Shown in pieces: positions 61,389 through 64,000 of a stretch of DNA of 64,000 nucleotides. The stretch is taken from assembly GCF_900182955.1 (NCBI RefSeq), contig NZ_FXUL01000008.1, positions 62,001 through 126,000 on the forward strand, written 5' to 3'. The notes beneath the pieces were generated by a model, which did no database searches, was not told where the DNA came from, and saw only the letters and a program-made list of their open reading frames with translations. The first letter of the stretch is position 1. Each line of letters begins with the position of its first letter. The DNA comes from Noviherbaspirillum suwonense. Its GTDB lineage: Bacteria > Pseudomonadota > Gammaproteobacteria > Burkholderiales > Burkholderiaceae_D. The position numbers were made by a program, and so were the translations under genes.

Positions 61389-61543
61389 GCGTGATGGTTG
61401 TTGGCGAGCAGACGGCCTGTATCGGCCGAAAATCAGTCTGTGCTTCGGGCATCTCCGGAACGTCTCCCGATCCGTATTCGTACAGATGCAACCAGGCCGA
61501 CGGAAGAGGAAGCGTGTGCGGCTCGGGTCGGTTGTCGAGACCA

Positions 61544-61566
61544 GACAGTTGTCCAAAAGATGTTCG
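61544..61566 (+). promoter_or_regulatory. Upstream activator element, copy 3
   Basis: GACAGTTGTC (61544-61553) and TGTTCG (61561-61566). It starts 131 bp before the -24 element. The AAAACC-CC-GGTTTT palindrome is at 61613-61626. Confidence 0.65.
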
Positions 61567-61674
61567 CCCGCGCCATACGCCCGCCGCGCCCGTATGTGGT
61601 CAGCCTGGCACCAAAACCCCGGTTTTTGATGTCCTTCCAACATGTTTTCCCCCGTTTTCCCCGCCCCGGCGCGC

Positions 61675-61689
61675 TGGCACGGTTGATGC
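61675..61689 (+). promoter_or_regulatory. Sigma-54-type promoter, peptide gene 3
   Basis: TGGCACGGTTGATGC, as in copies 1 and 2, ending 66 bp before the start codon. Confidence 0.75.
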
Positions 61690-61699
61690 GATAGGTACT

Positions 61700-61720
61700 G
61701 CGAGCCCAACGAAAGCTCGC
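61700..61720 (+). other. 5'-leader hairpin, copy 3
   Basis: GCGAGC-N9-GCTCGC, conserved with copies 1 and 2. Confidence 0.65.
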
Positions 61721-61755
61721 CAACCAACCAAACCACTCAACTTAGGAGAACTACC

Positions 61756-61989
61756 ATGAAAGCACTGATGATCAAGGACCTGGCCGTCACCAAGCAACTC
61801 GGCGCCGAAGAAATGTCGACTGTCCGCGGCGGCAGCAACTACAACGTCCACAACGTGAACTACGCCAAGAGCGGCGGCTTCGCCAGCCCGTCGGCGGTGA
61901 TCGCGCCGGTGACCCAGGTCGACGCGACGTCCTATACGCATAACACCATGCTGCAAAACTTCGGCGGCCTGCAAGGCGCCATTCTGTAA
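61756..61989 (+). CDS. Double-glycine leader peptide, paralogue 3
   Basis: A 77-aa precursor. Leader ends L-G-A-E-E-M-S-T-V-R-G-G (GG at 25-26). The core shares the SNYNVHNVNYAKSGGF start and differs at the end ('SYTHNTMLQNFGGLQGAIL'). AGGAG eight bases upstream. It heads a two-gene unit with the 96-aa peptide at 62057. Confidence 0.85.
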   Translation: MKALMIKDLAVTKQLGAEEMSTVRGGSNYNVHNVNYAKSGGFASPSAVIAPVTQVDATSYTHNTMLQNFGGLQGAIL

Positions 61990-62000
61990 GCAGGCGACGG

Positions 62001-62027
62001 GCCGGGAGCGGCGACACCGCTCCCGGC
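62001..62027 (+). other. GC-rich hairpin after peptide gene 3
   Basis: GCCGGGAGCGG-CGACA-CCGCTCCCGGC, a perfect 11-bp stem 11 bp after the stop codon and 29 bp before the next peptide gene. No T-run. Confidence 0.75.
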
Positions 62028-62056
62028 AGCGCCCACCGACCACGACGGAGACCGAC

Positions 62057-62347
62057 ATGAGCACATTACGCATCAGCGACCTTGAAACGAGCCGCGTCCT
62101 GGGCAGCCAGGCGATGTCCACCATCCGCGGCGGCGATGGCGCCCGCTGGGTGTATGGATGGATCGCGGCATTCAATCCGCTGGCAGGCCGCGCCAGTTCG
62201 GCGGCAGTAAATTTTGTGCAGAACAACACGATCTTTATGGCCGAGCAGATGACCAACCAGTTCCTGCAGGTCGGCGTGAACAACACCGGCGCCGCTGCCA
62301 ACATCAACGTGATGCCCACCACCGTCGGCATCACGCAGAAACAGTAA
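62057..62347 (+). CDS. Double-glycine leader peptide, second of operon 3
   Basis: A 96-aa precursor. The leader ends L-G-S-Q-A-M-S-T-I-R-G-G (GG at 25-26), close to the 61756 leader, but the core (70 residues) is different: Trp-rich at the start ('DGARWVYGWIAAF') and then Asn/Ala/Val/Thr rich, with no Cys. GGAGA six to nine bases upstream. It may be the partner of 61756. No terminator was seen before the phosphatase gene, but that gene has its own -10-like box. Confidence 0.8.
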   Translation: MSTLRISDLETSRVLGSQAMSTIRGGDGARWVYGWIAAFNPLAGRASSAAVNFVQNNTIFMAEQMTNQFLQVGVNNTGAAANINVMPTTVGITQKQ

Positions 62348-62468
62348 GCGCCGCGCGCAAACTTGAGCCGGGGTCAAACATTGGTCGGGTAGCCTTGCGC
62401 CGGCCGCAAATTCGCGCCCTTATACTGGTCCTTCGCATCGCAACCCAGCGTGCTTTCCGGAGGCTCAG

Positions 62469-63229
62469 ATGGCGCAAGCTTGCCCATTCCGTTGGCAGTC
62501 CGCATCCTGCTCGCATGTCGGCAGGATACGCAGGATCAATGAAGACTCCCTGCTCGACCAGCCTGAACGCGGCCTGTGGGCAGTGGCCGACGGCATGGGC
62601 GGACACACGCTGGGCGATGTCGCAAGCCGGATGGTGGTCGACGCGCTGGCCCGCCTGCCCGACGTCACCGCCAGCGACATCCGCCTCTGCCTGAGCGAGG
62701 TCAACCAGCGGCTGATGAAGGAAGCGGCGATGCGCGACGTCCAGCTCATCGGCAGCACCGCGGTCGTGCTGATGGCCGCCGACGGCCGCTGCACCTGCAT
62801 CTGGGCCGGCGACAGCCGCATCTACCGCTACCGCGACGGCATGCTGCAGCAGCTCACCCGCGACCACAGCCATGTCGAGGACCTGGTGTCCCGCGGGCTG
62901 CTGACGCCGGACGAGGCGAGCCGCCATCCCGGCCACAACCTGATCACCCGCGCGATCGGCGTGGCCGACCTGCTCGAACTCGAGGAGACCGACACCGAGG
63001 TCCAGGACGGCGACATGTTCGTACTGTGCAGCGACGGCCTGAGCAATGAAGTCGATGCGCCGCAGATCGCAGCGCTCCTGGCGCCGCATGACTGCCGGCT
63101 GGCCGCGCAGCGGCTGGTGGAGGAAGCGCTGGCGCATGGCGGGCGCGACAATATCACGGTGGTCGTGGTCATGGCGGTCGACCCCGCGCATGACGAGATG
63201 ACGGCCATCAACCCGGCGCTGGACCGGGG

Positions 63230-63233
<4 letters not shown>
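62469..63233 (+). CDS. PP2C-family Ser/Thr protein phosphatase
   Basis: A 254-aa Mg/Mn-dependent phosphatase. Motifs: 'IRRINEDS', '[12 protein letters not shown]', '[13 protein letters not shown]', '[11 protein letters not shown]' and '[11 protein letters not shown]', so all metal Asp residues are present. The length matches PppA of the T6SS threonine phosphorylation pathway. It would reverse the kinase encoded at 33-35 kb. A TTATACT box near 62420 may be its promoter. Its stop overlaps the convergent sigma-54 regulator gene by 4 bp. Confidence 0.92.

Positions 63234-64000
<767 letters not shown>

Overview
The window looks like a chromosomal segment of a high-GC betaproteobacterium, most likely Burkholderiales and perhaps Oxalobacteraceae. 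That rests on gene content: a NagR/NagGH-type salicylate and gentisate block, a TpsA/TpsB pair, NnrU, and LysR/TetR housekeeping regulators. It is inference, because there is no rRNA or marker gene here. No tRNA, rRNA, transposase, integrase or CRISPR array was seen.

Layout. 0.3-9.5 kb: glutathione S-transferase, a DUF6351-like lipoprotein hydrolase, NnrU, an NlpC/P60 lipoprotein, arsenate reductase, an SRAP protein, and a TetR regulator with a DHA2 efflux pump that share a palindromic operator. 9.6-22.5 kb: a solitary double-glycine-type small peptide, an SDR enzyme, a CACHE-PAS-GGDEF cyclase, a two-partner-secretion pair (TpsA with YDG repeats, TpsB), two minisatellites, an NTF2-like/XRE pair and a PhyH dioxygenase. 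22.7-35.8 kb: a six-gene minus-strand operon (two DUF4399 exported proteins, FHA-GAF-HD-GYP, outer-membrane factor, twin-FHA membrane protein, HlyD adaptor), then a caspase-FGE fusion, a transmembrane Ser/Thr kinase, and a small double-glycine peptide. 35.9-47.4 kb: PaiB-like protein, salicylate 5-hydroxylase and gentisate dioxygenase with NagR-like regulator, DODA-type dioxygenase with LysR, tannase-family esterase and an orphan branched-chain-type solute-binding protein. 47.8-54.6 kb: an AT-richer island bounded by a 13-bp direct repeat, carrying a translationally coupled SIR2-like / middle protein / Rad50-like ABC ATPase operon plus an Abi_alpha (DUF4393) protein and a protein distantly like uracil-DNA glycosylases; it reads as a defence island. 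54.8-60.5 kb: M48 protease/SH3/CHASE2 operon, a membrane Mrr-like protein, an alpha/beta hydrolase and a MerR regulator. 60.5-64.0 kb: two more peptide operons, a PP2C phosphatase and the C-terminal part of a sigma-54 activator that runs off the end at its GAFTGA loop.

The most unusual system is the peptide family. Three near-identical 77-78 aa genes (35538, 60745, 61756) each have the same upstream unit: a GACAGTTG(T/G)C element exactly 131 bp before a sigma-54-type -24/-12 promoter, a hairpin at the predicted transcript 5' end, and a GC-rich hairpin after the gene. Two are followed by different small peptides (61150, 62057). All carry a leader with L(-12), M(-7), V/I(-4), GG(-2,-1), the pattern cut by C39 peptidase exporters, with GG at residues 25-26. 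The same window holds a kinase, a PP2C phosphatase, FHA proteins and an FGE-domain protein, which resembles the threonine phosphorylation pathway of type VI secretion but with no T6SS genes; here it sits beside HlyD and outer-membrane-factor genes. My working model is a phospho-signalled, sigma-54-driven system that makes and exports double-glycine peptides. The C39 ABC exporter is not in the window, so the link is inferred.
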